Shown: in pieces, positions 45,232 through 58,100 of the stretch | How positions within the stretch are numbered: the first letter of the stretch is position 1 | Layout of the letters: each line of letters begins with the position of its first letter | Assembly (NCBI GenBank): GCA_030142905.1 | Contig: JASJOG010000042.1 | Coordinates: forward strand, 1,366,501 to 1,430,500 | DNA from: Heliopora coerulea | Taxonomy: Eukaryota > Cnidaria > Anthozoa > Scleralcyonacea > Helioporidae | Length of the DNA stretch: 64,000 nt | Reading direction: 5' to 3' | The notes under the pieces: generated by a model | What the model saw: the letters and a program-made list of their open reading frames with translations, nothing else | Database searches by the model: none | Told to the model about the DNA's origin: nothing | Made by a program: the position numbers and the translations under genes

Positions 45232-47950
45232 TTAATCACTAATATCCTTCTGACATAGTATCATTGATAAAGGAATATAATGCATGAATAGTAACATAAA
45301 ATTTTCGTTTATTACTGATTATCATTTTATACGCATGCTGAAGTTTTTGAATGCCCATGTGGCTGTCGTTCATATCCCAAAATAGCATGAAATCCGAAGA
45401 GCGGCTGCGATTTATTTTGACATTACATATTAGATTTTATCCAATTGCTTTGATAAAATCTAACACGAAATTTGGTACCCGTCAATTATTTTTTTATATT
45501 TTATTAATGTCTTTATTTCATTTAGTAAAATATTCTGACTTTGCAAAAGCAACAACAGACGTTAAGGTTTTCGTTTTCAATGTAGATATAAAATCTATTG
45601 GGCCAATGTTAACTGATATCACAAAATCAGTGAATGAACTGTTCTCCGCATTATGATTAAAATGTTAGCAAGTAGAGAAGTCATTCCACCAGTGACCACA
45701 AGGTAATCTTTGGTAAACTTAAGACATGGTGTTGGATGCGTCCATGTATGCAAATGGCGATCTTGTGCTAAGGAAGTCTGCAACATGGAAACCGTCATCT
45801 GGAAAAGGCTATTAAGGTCATCGAAGAGCCATCGTTGAAACTGCACAATCAGTGATGTTGGTATACATCAGCTTTCTAACTTCTTCGCGCTATCTGGCGA
45901 CCAAATAGAAATCAGTCTTAAATCAAACGATGTAATTTCACTGCACACGAATGGAAATTCCCGAAATATTTCGACTCTCAAGATAAAGTCAGTCCTATTC
46001 GTTGAATACTTTTGTTCTGAGAGTATGTACAATTTAGAATACTTTTTGTACAATGTGTATGTTGCAGTTCAACGTTTTTCATGCTGATCCCACACGTTTC
46101 ATTTTCAAATTCTTCAGGTTGCTACCAGGTGAAAATCACTGGCGATTCTTTTGAAAATACTGTACGCTTTAATCTATTGGACGCGTAGTTTGCACATGTT
46201 CATCTAAAAATAGTGTTCTTCTTCCCAAGAGCCATTGATTATCTGGATTATTTGCAATCCAGATAACCAATGGATGTTTATCTGAATCGAAACCTTTTCT
46301 TTTTTACTGATATTTTCCTAGAGGCAACGATTCTTTTTGGACCATATAGTACGTTTAACTCTTTTACTTTTGGGTAAGACATTTGTCAACTGTGAAGATT
46401 TTGTTCTGGTGAAAGCCAGACGGTTTTGTGATAGACGGTTTTGTAATAGCTAACGCCAGACGACTTTATTTAGCAAAGGAAAAACTCCAACAGTCTTCTG
46501 AGGGTTAAGCTTCTGTTACATAACACCTCTTGAAGCGAGACGACCATAGTTAGCAGCAGTGTCTGATTGAGTCTAAATGTCGATAGCCAGCAATGGTACA
46601 TGTCCGAATATCAGCTGTAGTTTCTATTACCCAAGTCAAATTTGAGTGAACGCACAAGATTATAGATATATTTTATTCCACAGGATCAAGTAGGAGCCAT
46701 GGCTAGACCAGGAACAAGTCTGCATGACGATTCACCAAAACGCTAACCATGTTTTAACGTGATAAGGCGATTTCACTGCAAAACAATTGTTAACTTGGAA
46801 TTCAATAAACTCTCATAAGGTCATTGTTGTGATCTCTAATCATCCTTGAATCTGGATCTGTGACCTTTTTGGCCGTATTGTACCTGTAAGTGCTTCAACA
46901 TGATGGAATTCCAGTGCTACTCAAAATTTCGAGCACACCAACGCCCAGAGCGAAGAGTTTGGTATCCAACAGTTGCCAAATAACATTCAAATGGCGTTCA
47001 AGTTTTGCAAAGATATTGAAAGTTGTTTATGCAGGCCAAGCTAGCCAACAAACTGCATTGGGATTTTTCCGTACCACAAATTTAAACTGCAAAAAACTGA
47101 AACCGATAGTATTTAAAAGCCTTTTGGAAAAGGATGTGAAACGTTCTGCTTAGAGGTCTAGCAAAACGTGTCATGTAGTTGTACAGAAACGACATTTTAT
47201 ACTGTGAATTTGGTATGATTCAATTAATTCCCTCGAAATGGGATGCGTTGCTCATCGATTTAGAGGCGTCGTTGGGAAAATTTATGGCCAGATTCATGCT
47301 AATATCTGTAAAAAAAAGGGGACGATGATGCTTGATCATCTCAGTGTGCACCAGTTGGCATCTCAGGAATTCTTAGTTATTCTTAAGAATTCTACCTATA
47401 AAAGGTAAAGATTCACTCAGCTGCCAGACTCTTAAGATATATTTCCTTAATAAGGTGAATCATGTCATCAAGCGTGCAGTTACTCACATGCAAATCTGCA
47501 TGGAAATGGCTCGGCGACAAATCAGCCATGGACAGTACTTAGAAGACAGTTATGTGTAATATTTTTCGTGAGGTGGTCAGCTGTCATTGCCAACTCCTCT
47601 AGATATTGCTCTTGTTATGATGGTATAGACAAGTATTGTTTCCCAACAAAAACTACAGCACCGTTCGGTCGTCTGTAATTGTGGCTGGACGTTATCAATC
47701 ATTGCAGCCTTTGCCTAAGCATTCGATAATCAGTTTATTAAACAAAGAATATTGCTTAACCAAAGCGTCTCTCATAGTTAGCCATTTTCCCACAGCTCTC
47801 GAGTCTGTAGTATCATATGTCATCAGTTTCCAATAATCATTAGGAATTGTTTTCTTCACCAGTAAGTATAGGTTAATTACTGAAATAGAGGTTGCCAAGC
47901 TGGTTATTCACGAAAGCGGGAAAAGCAGATGTGAATAAGCAACTTTGGTG
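45232..47950. other. Intergenic, no gene seen
   Basis: AT-rich. A hairpin at 46232-46273 pairs CCATTGATTATCTGGATT with AATCCAGATAACCAATGG (one mismatch). The short frames (for example 46890-47153) match nothing I know. Confidence 0.4.
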
Positions 47951-47961
47951 CAGTTCACACG

Positions 47962-48053
47962 TCGAACTTTTCATGTGCCAAATCTAACATTAATGAGCAA
48001 AATCCTTTATTCAAACTGATTTGCATTTGATTCGGCACATGAAAAGTTCGACG
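47962..48053. repeat. Inverted repeat with TCGAACTTTTCATGTGCC arms
   Basis: CGTCGAACTTTTCATGTGCC at the left pairs with GGCACATGAAAAGTTCGACG at the right, about 90 bp in all. It lies immediately beside the nested transposons at 48069-49990. Confidence 0.65.
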
Positions 48054-48089
48054 TTTCTACTCGACCTTAAGGTGCATTTCCACTTGGTG

Positions 48090-49865
48090 CAACATGTCAG
48101 GACCGCCGAGAGAAGGGGAAAGCCGGGCAACTGCCCTGGAGCCCGGGCCAGGCTAGGGCGTGGTGGTCATACTAGGGCGTTTTGGCGCAGTTCACCTTCA
48201 TTCAACTTTCACGAAGTGTGCATGTTTAAAATATGCCCGTGTTCTATGATTAAAAACAAAACATACAACAAAAGAAAATTAAGAAATTAGTTTCAAACTA
48301 TATTTGGATTTTGTACCTTACACTTAGTTACCGCATAGCTACTATCTGATAAATGACTAGTGTTTTGATAAATGACATTTTGAAGAATCAGACTAGTTAG
48401 CGTCTTAGCGAGAGACGCTGTATGATTATTTACAGAAGTCTGCGTGACAGGACTATATAGTTGTTAATTTGTTATAGTATGAAATAATTTAAATTAGTAA
48501 TATTGTCGTTAGGTTCACTAGGTTATAAGGTCTTATAATGTGTAGGTTGTCTTAGCTATCTAGTTCAATCGTTTGCTAAGTCATATTGCTAGGACATCCA
48601 CATTTTCGCATTTCCTTACACACCTAGTAGTCTGTGGATTAATAGCGTAGTCATGCTCCGTAATAACGCCCAGTCAGCTTGATTCAACGCATTTCTGCTT
48701 TTGTGGTTTTTCCTTATTTGGTTTAGTTTGTGGTTGGTTAACTCCCTAATTGCTAGTCTGCTACTATAAATTAGGTGCACTCAACCGTGATAGTTAGTTG
48801 GTTACCAAGTTGTTCAGAGATTCAAGATCTGACTACAAGTGCCTAAGCGCATATAATTCATCGTGTTCTGTTTAACTCAAGTCTTGGATAACTATAGGTA
48901 ATTATGATTATATAGATATACGCTTTCGTATTGTAAATCCATTTACTCTATGCTTAGATGTTGCGCAGTTGTTTGTCAGTTTGTGTACTGCACCCTTTTG
49001 CTTGAGATATATAGATTTGTCATAACAGGTTTTTGTCATTATCAATTCTGTGATTGCTGGGCTTACGAATCGTTACAAGGCTGCAAATAATATCGACAAA
49101 CTTTTCACTTTTCCGTGGCAGTAGCTTCATCTATCTGAAGAGGAAATTGCCCAAGCGTCTGAGGTTTTTGCCGGAAAATATTCAGGTGATGTTTCCCAAG
49201 ATCAACTGAAAGAAGAAATCTTCCTCTTGAATTCGATTCATTGTGCTAATTTTGGAGATAAAACATTAAGCCCGCAAGATCTCCTGAACAAAATCAGCGA
49301 GTTTAACCTCTATGAGATATTTGGAAACATATGCGTAACTCTTCGGATCTTCTGTACCTTGTCCGTGACTGTTGCATCAGCAGAACGTTCATTCAGCAAG
49401 CTGAACTTGATCAAAAACTTTATGCGAAGTACCTTGACGCAGGAAAGGCTAAACGACCTTGCAGTGCTCAGTATTGAAAGAGAACTGACAAGAAAGATTG
49501 ACTTTACTAGCATAATTAATTCTTTCGCTTTAAAAAAAGCCCGTAAAGCAGTAATTTAATTTTGATAACTGAACTGATGGACATGTTCCTTTCACGTTAG
49601 TCCTGAACAATTTTAGTTTATATTGATCCATAGACTATAATCATTAGTAAAGTATTAAAGTTATGGGACCATCTCAAGTAAAGTACACGTGTACTACAAT
49701 ACGTAATATTAATTGTTTTGACCTTGATATTTTAAAGGCACATGTTAAAATTTTCAAATATAAAGTTAAAAAAATGAGAAAAGTCAAATATCGTTAGTGA
49801 TTATGGGGCCCGACAGCCTTCTTTCCCCTGGGCTGGTCCTGTCTCTCGGCGGCCTTGCAACATGT
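48090..49865 (+). mobile_element. Decayed hAT transposon with perfect 8-bp target duplications
   Basis: The element is 48098-49857 (1760 bp). Direct repeats CAACATGT lie at 48090-48097 and 49858-49865. The terminal inverted repeats are CAGGACCGCCGAGAGA at the left and TCTCTCGGCGGCCTTG at the right. The interior holds the C-terminal dimerisation part of a hAT transposase on the plus strand. An 8-bp duplication and this domain both define the hAT superfamily. Much of the 5' part of the transposase is missing. Confidence 0.88.
49045..49559 (+). pseudogene. hAT transposase, C-terminal dimerisation domain, broken
   Basis: The frame ends with the family pattern CTLSVTVASAERSFSKLNLI, then LTQERLNDLAVLSIE, which is the conserved hAT dimerisation region (ZMYM/TTF-type relatives). 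The stop is at 49557-49559. Upstream, an in-frame TAG at 49122-49124 interrupts the same reading frame (NNIDKLFTFPWQ before it, LHLSEEEIAQASEVF after it), and no start codon or DDE core is present. The gene cannot make a working transposase. It lies inside the element with 8-bp duplications. Confidence 0.85.
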
Positions 49866-49990
49866 CACTCGCGCGACAGCTGCATTGTTAAAATTGAGTA
49901 GATTTCAGCTTACTTCCATTCGAAAGCTCCTAAGACAAAATGGAAAAGTCGCTCGCGCGACGTTTTGCACCAAGTGGAAGTCCACCTTTA

Positions 49991-52900
49991 GCTATCGAGG
50001 TCGAAGTTACTTAGCTCTTTGTTTCTGTAAACGTCTTAAAAAATGCTTTCATTTTGTTGTTTCAAACAAATTATGGGCGTCTTCCTGTGAATGTTGTAAC
50101 GATTTTACCAAATTGTGGAGCGATTAGTAGAAAATTTAAATTTGCTCACTGGGATGTTTCAGTCCCGTAGGTGAGTACACACAAAAGCATGAGTGAAGCA
50201 ATGCAATTAGAAAATCAGTACCAGTGATTCTTTTCTTTTTATTTTGACATGTTTTGCATGAGTGCATGGGGCAATGATACTTGCAATTTGAAATGCAAAC
50301 ACAGACCACGCTGTCTCTATATTGAGGATCGAAGAATTAGGGCGGAGTACTGAAATGTATTGATTTAAAAGGAAGGAACATTTTCTGTATTAACGTACTT
50401 GCTTGTTCCAGATAGAGAAGAAGTTTGGCGATTTAACAAAGCGTCCGTGCAACGCTCAAGGGAAATGAAAGTGAAAGTTGTTTGAAGCAAGATTTGGGCC
50501 CGCTGGTCAACAATTAAATCATTCAATTGCGGGGTTGTATCGCTGGTGCTAGGGAAAAGTGGCAAAATAAGGGGTAAGTACCGTCAGAAACCCTGAACGT
50601 ATTTGTTTCATTTACGTTGTCGTATTAGTTTTATCATTTTTCGAGGAAACAAAGGGGGAAATGGCCAGTTTGCCAAGTACCACGGTTGTCGAAATCGCTC
50701 AATACTGGTAGGGCTGTTTGTAGGAAGACCGGATAGCTTATCCCATGGATTAGTTCTACCAAGGGAACAGCACTATCCATGCTTTGAACAACCCACCTTA
50801 AATGTTATCCGCCGAATACCTGACGTATCTGAAAACGTTGAGGGAATCGATATTATGACGGAAGAGAGAAGGTGCATTCCTAACAACGTCACTAATCAAT
50901 ATAACCATTATATATAACACCCGTGTGATAAATATGAAGGAAAAGGAATGTTCATCGGCCAATTCTCTAATGAATTTAATTCTCTTTTCAGTTTTAAGAT
51001 TCTTAATATTCCCGGTCATTCACTCACTGATTTTGATAACCGCGGTACATCCAAGAAGCCCGACATGACCACGAACTCTACCTCGACCCCAGGTTCTTAT
51101 CTTCGCTACCGACTACCGAACTGAGCGGGAAGCGACAATAAGACCTTGGGTACGAGGTTGCCGTGAAGTAATATTCATTACTTATCTTACGAACACATCT
51201 AGAGCTCCATGTTTATGGACTGCTTTGTGGATACAAGCTAGCCGTTTGAGCCAAACGAATCGAAGGAAAAGGTTACGTAAATTAGGGCCAATTTCTGTTC
51301 AATTTGTCACATATTAAACATTAATTTCATTTACTTTTTCTTCATGAACTATTAACAATAGAAATAAAGGCTTTTGAATGGCACAAAACGCCTGAATCTT
51401 GTTCTCCAAGTTAAGAAGATTTTTGGCACTAATCTTAAAGTGGATGTAAGTTTTGAAGCTCCGTAAAGAGTCGAATCTCCATGATATTACAACGTTGTGG
51501 TTGTTCTGCTAGATTGTTGACGATGGCGCGTTGGTATATCGTTGACCCTCTAATCCGAATACCAAAACCAACCATTAGCGGATTCAAACCATTGAAACCG
51601 GTGTACAAGCGATGGCTAAATTTTTATTTTGGTCCAATTGACCGAGTGAAACAACATAAAATTAAGTTACGGACTCCAAGCCAAGTCAGCTATAATAGTT
51701 TTGATCCTTTATAAGTTTCTTCTTAACCACTATATGGGCAATCCTGTATGGTGGTTTATGAGAAATTTACGTAGGAATCAACCCACAATTCGCGAATTTG
51801 CACCCCTCAACAAGATTTTTGCATCAAACCCTGGGTACAATACCGTTAACGTAAGCCATTTTGTTTCTCCTATGCTCCGAGGCCTTTCATTACAAGGCTA
51901 TTATCCAATAATCCAAGGTGCCTTCCGTTTGGTAGTTCCACTACGTCACGCCGGTGCCATGGCCGGCCACTTGACAAACAAGACACCGTTTCCCCAAGGG
52001 ATATCGTACCCTCGAGACCTCACGCGTGCTACAACTCTGATTTATCTTTGTACTATAATCAATAACAGTGGTTGTGTTATGTCAGATAAACGAATTCGTA
52101 ATGAAGACGGCAGTAATAGTACTATACTGCGTTTTCCATCTGTCTTTCGATTCTTTTGTTTGCTGAAAGCTTGCCAGTAGCTGCACATACCTACTTAACT
52201 GTCTATGTCCACACTTAGACCTTTGCATACGGCAGGCCTACCAAGCTTGTCGAACACATTCGTATAAGGAAATTGCGAGAAATAACTCGCAACAAGATCG
52301 GAATCAGGGTTGGTGCGCCAACATGCCGAAGATAACGGTAGTAAATACAAAGTCTGTTTTTCGTTACTATTGTTTTAGTTATGCCGATATACCTTGATTT
52401 TTGATATTCCGAAGTTGTTCAAATACCGAACGACTTGCCCCAGATTTGACGCAAAGATAGCCTTCAGTGAGTTGAACTTTCAGTTCAAAACAATTTCGTC
52501 AAGCTAACAGGCCTACCAAGAGGGAACTAGAGGCTTGGGATGTTGTTCGACTTTCGAAAAGCTAAAAACACTCACCTAGCTGCTTGCGTTTTTTTTACGC
52601 TTTTCTCAAGTCTCGCAATATTCCGCGTTTTTGGATCACAGTATCCGAACACAGAAATTCATTTGCTTTTCCTTAAATGCAGAAGCGGAGTATCCACATT
52701 CGTCCCCAGACCCTTGAAGAAGACCATATGGGGCGTTCCTTTTTGCATGTTTACAAGAAGCTCCAATTTCCCATTTTGAAACTGATCCAGTAGCATACTA
52801 AAGTGAGTATCGACAATCTCTGCTAACTTCAGGGAAGTGCTCAGGATCGCGATGCCTAGGAAGGACAGCAGCAGGTCGAACTCTGAATAAATTTTGTCGC

Positions 52901-53050
52901 TAACTGCCTTGGTGACACGCATAGCGAAGATCCACAACCGAAAACGTTAAGGGCAGAGAACAGCGCATACTAGTCAATCGTTCTGAGGAATAACACGTAC
53001 AAGAGACAAAGGAGTATTAAAATTTAATAAATCATCAGAATTATCTATAG
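49991..53050. other. Intergenic, two unexplained open frames
   Basis: Two frames are worth noting without a call. 51731-52180 (plus) is open from an ATG-led MGNPVWWF and matches no family I know. 52659-52937 (minus) is open, lacks an ATG near its start, has a mixed hydrophobic composition, and continues past one TGA toward 52556. Neither has splice or domain support. Confidence 0.35.
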
Positions 53051-53154
53051 TATAAAATTGAGCGGGATCCTCGTCCGGAGAAAGAACGTCTTAAAAATTT
53101 TTCGTATTAAAACGCCTCAAGGTAACTGCAGGAACACAATAAATCAACTTCCTG

Positions 53155-54130
53155 GTATTAGAGGGAGTAAAGGTTTTTTCCGCCATTTTGACGGGGGGTG
53201 CAAAACCATTGGGACGAGCGCGCGGCCAACGCTGTTTATCCTTTCTAAAACTCGAGGCGGGCTACTGTTGTTCAAAGGAAATCTCACCGTTTTTCGCAGA
53301 AATGCTTTTCAGTATTTATGGGACTCGGTTATTTTTCAAAGCGAACACTCTTTATTGGCGACAGAGTGCTATAGATAGAAACCAGCGTGAAGAATAGCTG
53401 GAAACTTTGTCGCCTCGCTCGTCACTCCAGGATTTTCTCCTGGACAGTAAGTTTGTTTACTGAAGTCAGACTGGCGTTAGCTTTGTCGTATGATGGACAG
53501 TTTCAGCTGACGCGTACCGAAGTTTCAGTGGTAACCAGGTTTTGTTTGTGAGAGAACGTTCAGTTTGTTGCTCTTTTCAAATAAAGACTTAAATACCAAA
53601 ACCTTGTTGATTTTACCGTTTGGTAAGATGCATTATTTTCCCGATACATCTGGAGTAGGGTTAAGAATTTCAGCACTTGCTTGCGCCAAAGTCAATTTCT
53701 TGTCCGTTGGCAACTTATGAAAAGAAAATTTTCGACGTGCCATCTCTTCACATAATACAGATGGATAATTCTTGTTACTATCGCATGCAGTGTCCAAATG
53801 CACAACGAATGGTGTTTTGGCACAATGAGTCGTTACCACGCATAGTTGAGAATCGTTCAATTTCGGTCTTTTTTTGTTGAAATAGCTAGCAACATAGATA
53901 AATAAGGAACGTTCGCTTTGATACATACTAGAGTCCCACGACAAATGAAACGCGTTTCGATAAAAACGAAGAGATTTCCTTTGAACAACGCAATCTCCAC
54001 CACAAGCTTTAGAAAGGATAAATAACGTTGACCGTGATCTCGCCTCAGTGGTTTTGCACCCCCTGCAAAATGGCGGGAAAAAATCTTTGCTTCCTCTATT
54101 CTCAGTTTTACTTTGGCTAACGCCAGATAA
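53155..54130. mobile_element. Element with long inverted arms of about 200 bp
   Basis: A plus-strand block (about 53155-53355) and an inverted block (about 53905-54125) are diverged copies: CGCCATTTTGACGGGGGGTG against CACCCCCTGCAAAATGGCGG, then TTTATCCTTTCTAAAA-type and GTTCAAAGGAAATCTC-type strings in both. Translations of both blocks are alike, which explains the open frames here. No transposase is identified between the arms. Confidence 0.55.
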
Positions 54131-54994
54131 TTCCACTTGCCTAAGAGAGACCTTTGGACAGGAAAGAGTTTAACGTCAACTTAACAATCAGTGATAGAAA
54201 TTAATGACCTATACCTCGAAAGTCTAAATAGATTTATATCACTCATTAACGTCAATTTGATAATCCACGAATGCTACATTTGTAAAACATTGACTTATAT
54301 CACGAAATTAAACGCAATTACTTTTTTAATTATAAAGGACCTTCCTTAACCATTTCACAAAAACTAAACTGTTTACGGATGATACGTAGCGATTTTCATC
54401 TTCCCCCCCCCCCCATAAGAATTAAAAAAAGCCGTGTCTCAGTTACAGTTACCCACGATAAGAGTCATAACACTATACCTCAATTTAAGTTTCTTGAACT
54501 ACAGGGCTTGACTCTAATACCTGTTCATCACAGGAGAGTAAAACCTTTCACTGGAAAGGGAAAAACGCAAATAAACCGAAAACACCTCCCCGATCTGGCA
54601 AGCAACTCTAAGGAAATGTGGAAAGTAGTTTTTTTCTTTTTGTGTCGAAAGAGCCAAATTCACAAACCAAAAGTCCAACAATGCTACTGAAGAAGTACTC
54701 ATATTTTGATCATACGTAGCTTTTACTAGGCGTAGAACTCTTAGCAGGCATCTTGGATCCCTAACAGGGGAAGCCTGGGTACGATATTGATGATTCAACT
54801 GAATGGTAGTCCGCCATTTCGTGTTTGATTTTTTTCTTGATCTGCGTTAAGGCTTGCACGCGTCACACTAAATGAGTCTAACAGAAAGTAAAATTTTGCT
54901 GTCGAAAATAAATTTTCAGCTTCAGTTTTCACATTGGAAAGTTAGGTGAAAGATTAGTGTCAAGCCCTGAACTGCAAAAAACACGTTGATGAAA
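54131..54994. other. 3' flank of the acyltransferase gene, no gene seen
   Basis: Sequence downstream of the minus-strand stop. I see no AATAAA on the minus strand within the first 100 bp. A C run lies at about 54404-54414. Confidence 0.4.
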
Positions 54995-55126
54995 TTATCT
55001 GACAAAGGCATCCCTGAAGTATTTTATAGCCATATTTTCTAAGTTGTCGCACGGGAACTCGATAGCAACGGCAAGAATGAAACCAGCACCATAGGAAAGA
55101 GCGACACAGGCAATGAAGTAGTAAGA
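54995..55126 (-). CDS. Acyltransferase last exon
   Basis: Acceptor TTTTCTAG, 44 codons including TAA at 54997-54995. It encodes the last transmembrane helix (SYYFIACVALSYGAGFILAV) and FPCDNLENMAIKYF. AIEFP is the usual end of the family. Confidence 0.92.
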   Translation of the reverse strand, partial: SYYFIACVALSYGAGFILAVAIEFPCDNLENMAIKYFRDAFVR

Positions 55127-58100
55127 CTAGAAAACGAGAACAAAAAGGTTTGGTTAAACACATGAAAAAAATAACAAGGGGAAACTGGATAGATTTGACG
55201 AGGTTAAGGAGTTATGAAAGAATGGAAGATTTTCAATTTAGGCGGAAATAAGGGGTAGGAGTAAAATTGAATTGACACCCTTTTCACCAAGAGGTATTAA
55301 CATTTATATAGTAAAACTTTTTATTAACCACCTTTGTTGAGCCTGACAACCCTGATGACCACTTTGGTTGAAAACGTTTTTATCAATAAAAAAGCTTTAC
55401 CAGTATGAGTAGTTAGTATGATGGATAATGAAAATAATGAAAAGGAAATTCGCATTTGGTGAAGCTAAATAACTTAAGTTTTCTTTGTCCTATTTTGACA
55501 ATAGTGTAAAATACGTTAAATCCTATACCTGGAGTATGCACTAGCTGTCAAATAAACAAAGCGCGAGCATTGTTAAATCGATATTCTCTGGCTAGGAAGG
55601 ACGCTTAATCATTAAATTGCTCTTCCATGGGACTAAAAGGAACGTTTCAAAACCTACGTTGTTTGGAAGGTTTAATTAACCTTCGAGAATTGGTACAGCC
55701 TTCGACTTGTCGACCCTCACTTACTAGCCACCTTATTGCAGGAAGTGCTCATTGTACGAATGGTAGGACCTTCCGTCAAAAACTATTACTATCCGACAAC
55801 TTTAAGAAATAGAACAAGAAATATACACCGACGAATAACATCTTGTAAAACTCAATATCTGAGTAATAAGACAAGACGTAACTGGTCACGGTAATATTTT
55901 GACGTTATTTTAAACTCACTATCAAAGCTGATATTGAAATAAAGTGGAAATATTACCATGACCAGTTTCATCTTGTCGTATATAACTCAAGTATTGAGTC
56001 TACAAGATGTTATTCGTCGGGGTATATTTCTTACTCTACTTCAGTCAAAACATAATTACATGAATTCACCAAGTCAAGGAATTCATGAAATGTTCTGTTC
56101 ATGTTACGCTGAGGATGATTCTGAAATCAAAATACAACAGCTTTCTAAGCCTTGTTTTCCAAGACCTGCTAGAGCCCTGAGCGTTCGCGATCTTAACAAT
56201 CCTACAACAGTAACGATTCTACTTACAACGGTATAAAAATCGTAATGCACTGTTCCCTCAGGACCAACAAACATAAGTATCAGAACAATGATATGAATCA
56301 AGTAGACTGAATATGTTAGACGGCTCAAAGGAATCCAGAACCTGGCCGATAAAAACCTCTGGACCAAACCTAGCGAGAAAAATATAATCATAAGTTAACC
56401 TGGGACTCAAGAAACAGTGTAAACGTCACACAACAATGTCTATTAAATTGAGGAAGAAGTTTTATCAAAGTCGACATTTCGAAGAAATAAACATACTTAA
56501 AAAATCTTGATGTTCAAACTCAGTAAAATTCATTCCGAATCCCGGAAGGTCAACGAATTCGTAACCTACTGGTGCTCGGGGAGATGTCCCAAAGACCAAA
56601 TGCGGATCATAGTTAACGAGAGTTGGTAGACCAGTATTTACGTCAAAGTTTTTGTCGATTCTTGTCGCACCAGGTCAAACCAGGATGAGATTTCACGAAT
56701 TCCCACTTACTCTCATTACAGCCAGTCAGACTACCATAAGACTTGGTAAGTGTTGGACCAGGGTACTCCGCTGGCAAACCGCAAGCACGTCAAACTTTGA
56801 TGGACTCTTAGAGTATTTCCTCTATTTATCCCCCTACTTCCTCTAGACGCGCAGAAAAATATGCCCCTACCTCTGATGGAGGTAGTTTTCATCATTAAAA
56901 AGCAAATATATATTTCAATATGGAAATATCAGAACGAAGCGACAAGGTTCAATGAAGAAACACGTTTGTTTGATTGAAAGTCGGTATATTTACGTTTCAG
57001 CGTAGCATAATTATATTACCCTGAATAAATATACTTATTTAAGAATTTCCGAAGACCATGAAAATTTATTAAGCCCCCTAGCCTCTAATTAATCCCCTCC
57101 CTTCTACTAATCCACCTGTCCAGAAATACTGAAAAAGCCTCCAGGGACTAAATAGAGGAAGTATGGTATGTAATAATTATGGGCGGTCAAACGAATCAAA
57201 AATTCATCGACTTAAATAATTTGGGAACCGTTTCAAAGTTGATGACCGTTTAGGAGAAAGCAAGACAGTTGGTCGTCAAACAAAAGCAAATTTGGAAAGT
57301 CAAATTCTCATAGTCTCTCATTCTCATTTTGCCAGTGCTTAACCACTGTTAGCTGAAAGCTAACAGATACAGATCTCTGAATACTTTAATGCCAGATACA
57401 GTATCCTTGGTTTTTTGGTATTGTTTGGCACGGCGGTTTCGTTTATTAAAATAATTTTTGTCTTCCATAACTGAAACAAAACGGGAGCCATCTTGTTTTG
57501 CTCAGAGGTGAATAGTGTAGGATATTCCAAGACAGAGCAACCAATCAGATTGCGCAATAAACACTATTCACCTGAGAGGTATATGCTAAATTTATATAAA
57601 CACAGCTACGGGTCAATCAGAGCACCCAAAAGAAGCAACTTATTTTATAAATCAATTTACCATCCTGCTACATCCTACCTCCACAGCCATAATGACAGGC
57701 ATACGTAACCCAGGCCAATACAACACCCCACAGCAATCGTTCAAAGGTTCCGTAAAGGATATTTTCGGCTTTATTCCATTCTTCGGCGCCTGGCAAAATA
57801 CTGTCATGTGGTCCGTAGACGAGGAGCATACCAACTGTAGCAGCAACTGCCCAACCGACCAGAGTCACAATCTACACATGAAAAAAAATATATAAATTGA
57901 AATTTCTTTTGGCTTAGCAATGCCCTGCAAAACCACCTGGCAAGTTCATTGGCCGTCAAAAGTTCGAATGTACATTGGAGGTTTAACCAAATAAGACGGC
58001 CTTAACTCTTTCTTCCTGACCAAAGGAACGCCTATCATTTTACTTATAGGGCTAAAGCCAGACGATTTTACTCGTCGAAGGGTGACGCCCACAGAGGAAT

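Larger units (their letters stand above)
48069..49990. mobile_element. Short TIR element interrupted by a hAT transposon
   Basis: AAGGTGCATTTCCACTTGG then TGCAACATGTC and TCGCGCGA at the left is matched inverted at the right by TCGCGCGACGTTTTGCACC then AAGTGGAAGTCCACCTTTA. Without the insertion at 48098-49857 the host element would be only about 160 bp. The TTAA at the left edge and TTTA at the right could be worn piggyBac-type target sites, but this is weak. Confidence 0.5.

Noticed and set aside
49227..49559. Functional hAT transposase gene
   Set aside because: Only the C-terminal dimerisation part is present; an in-frame TAG interrupts the sequence upstream and no catalytic domain is found.
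53633..54136. 167-codon minus-strand open frame
   Set aside because: It begins with GTG, its first half is the inverted arm of a repeat, and the remainder matches no domain I recognise.
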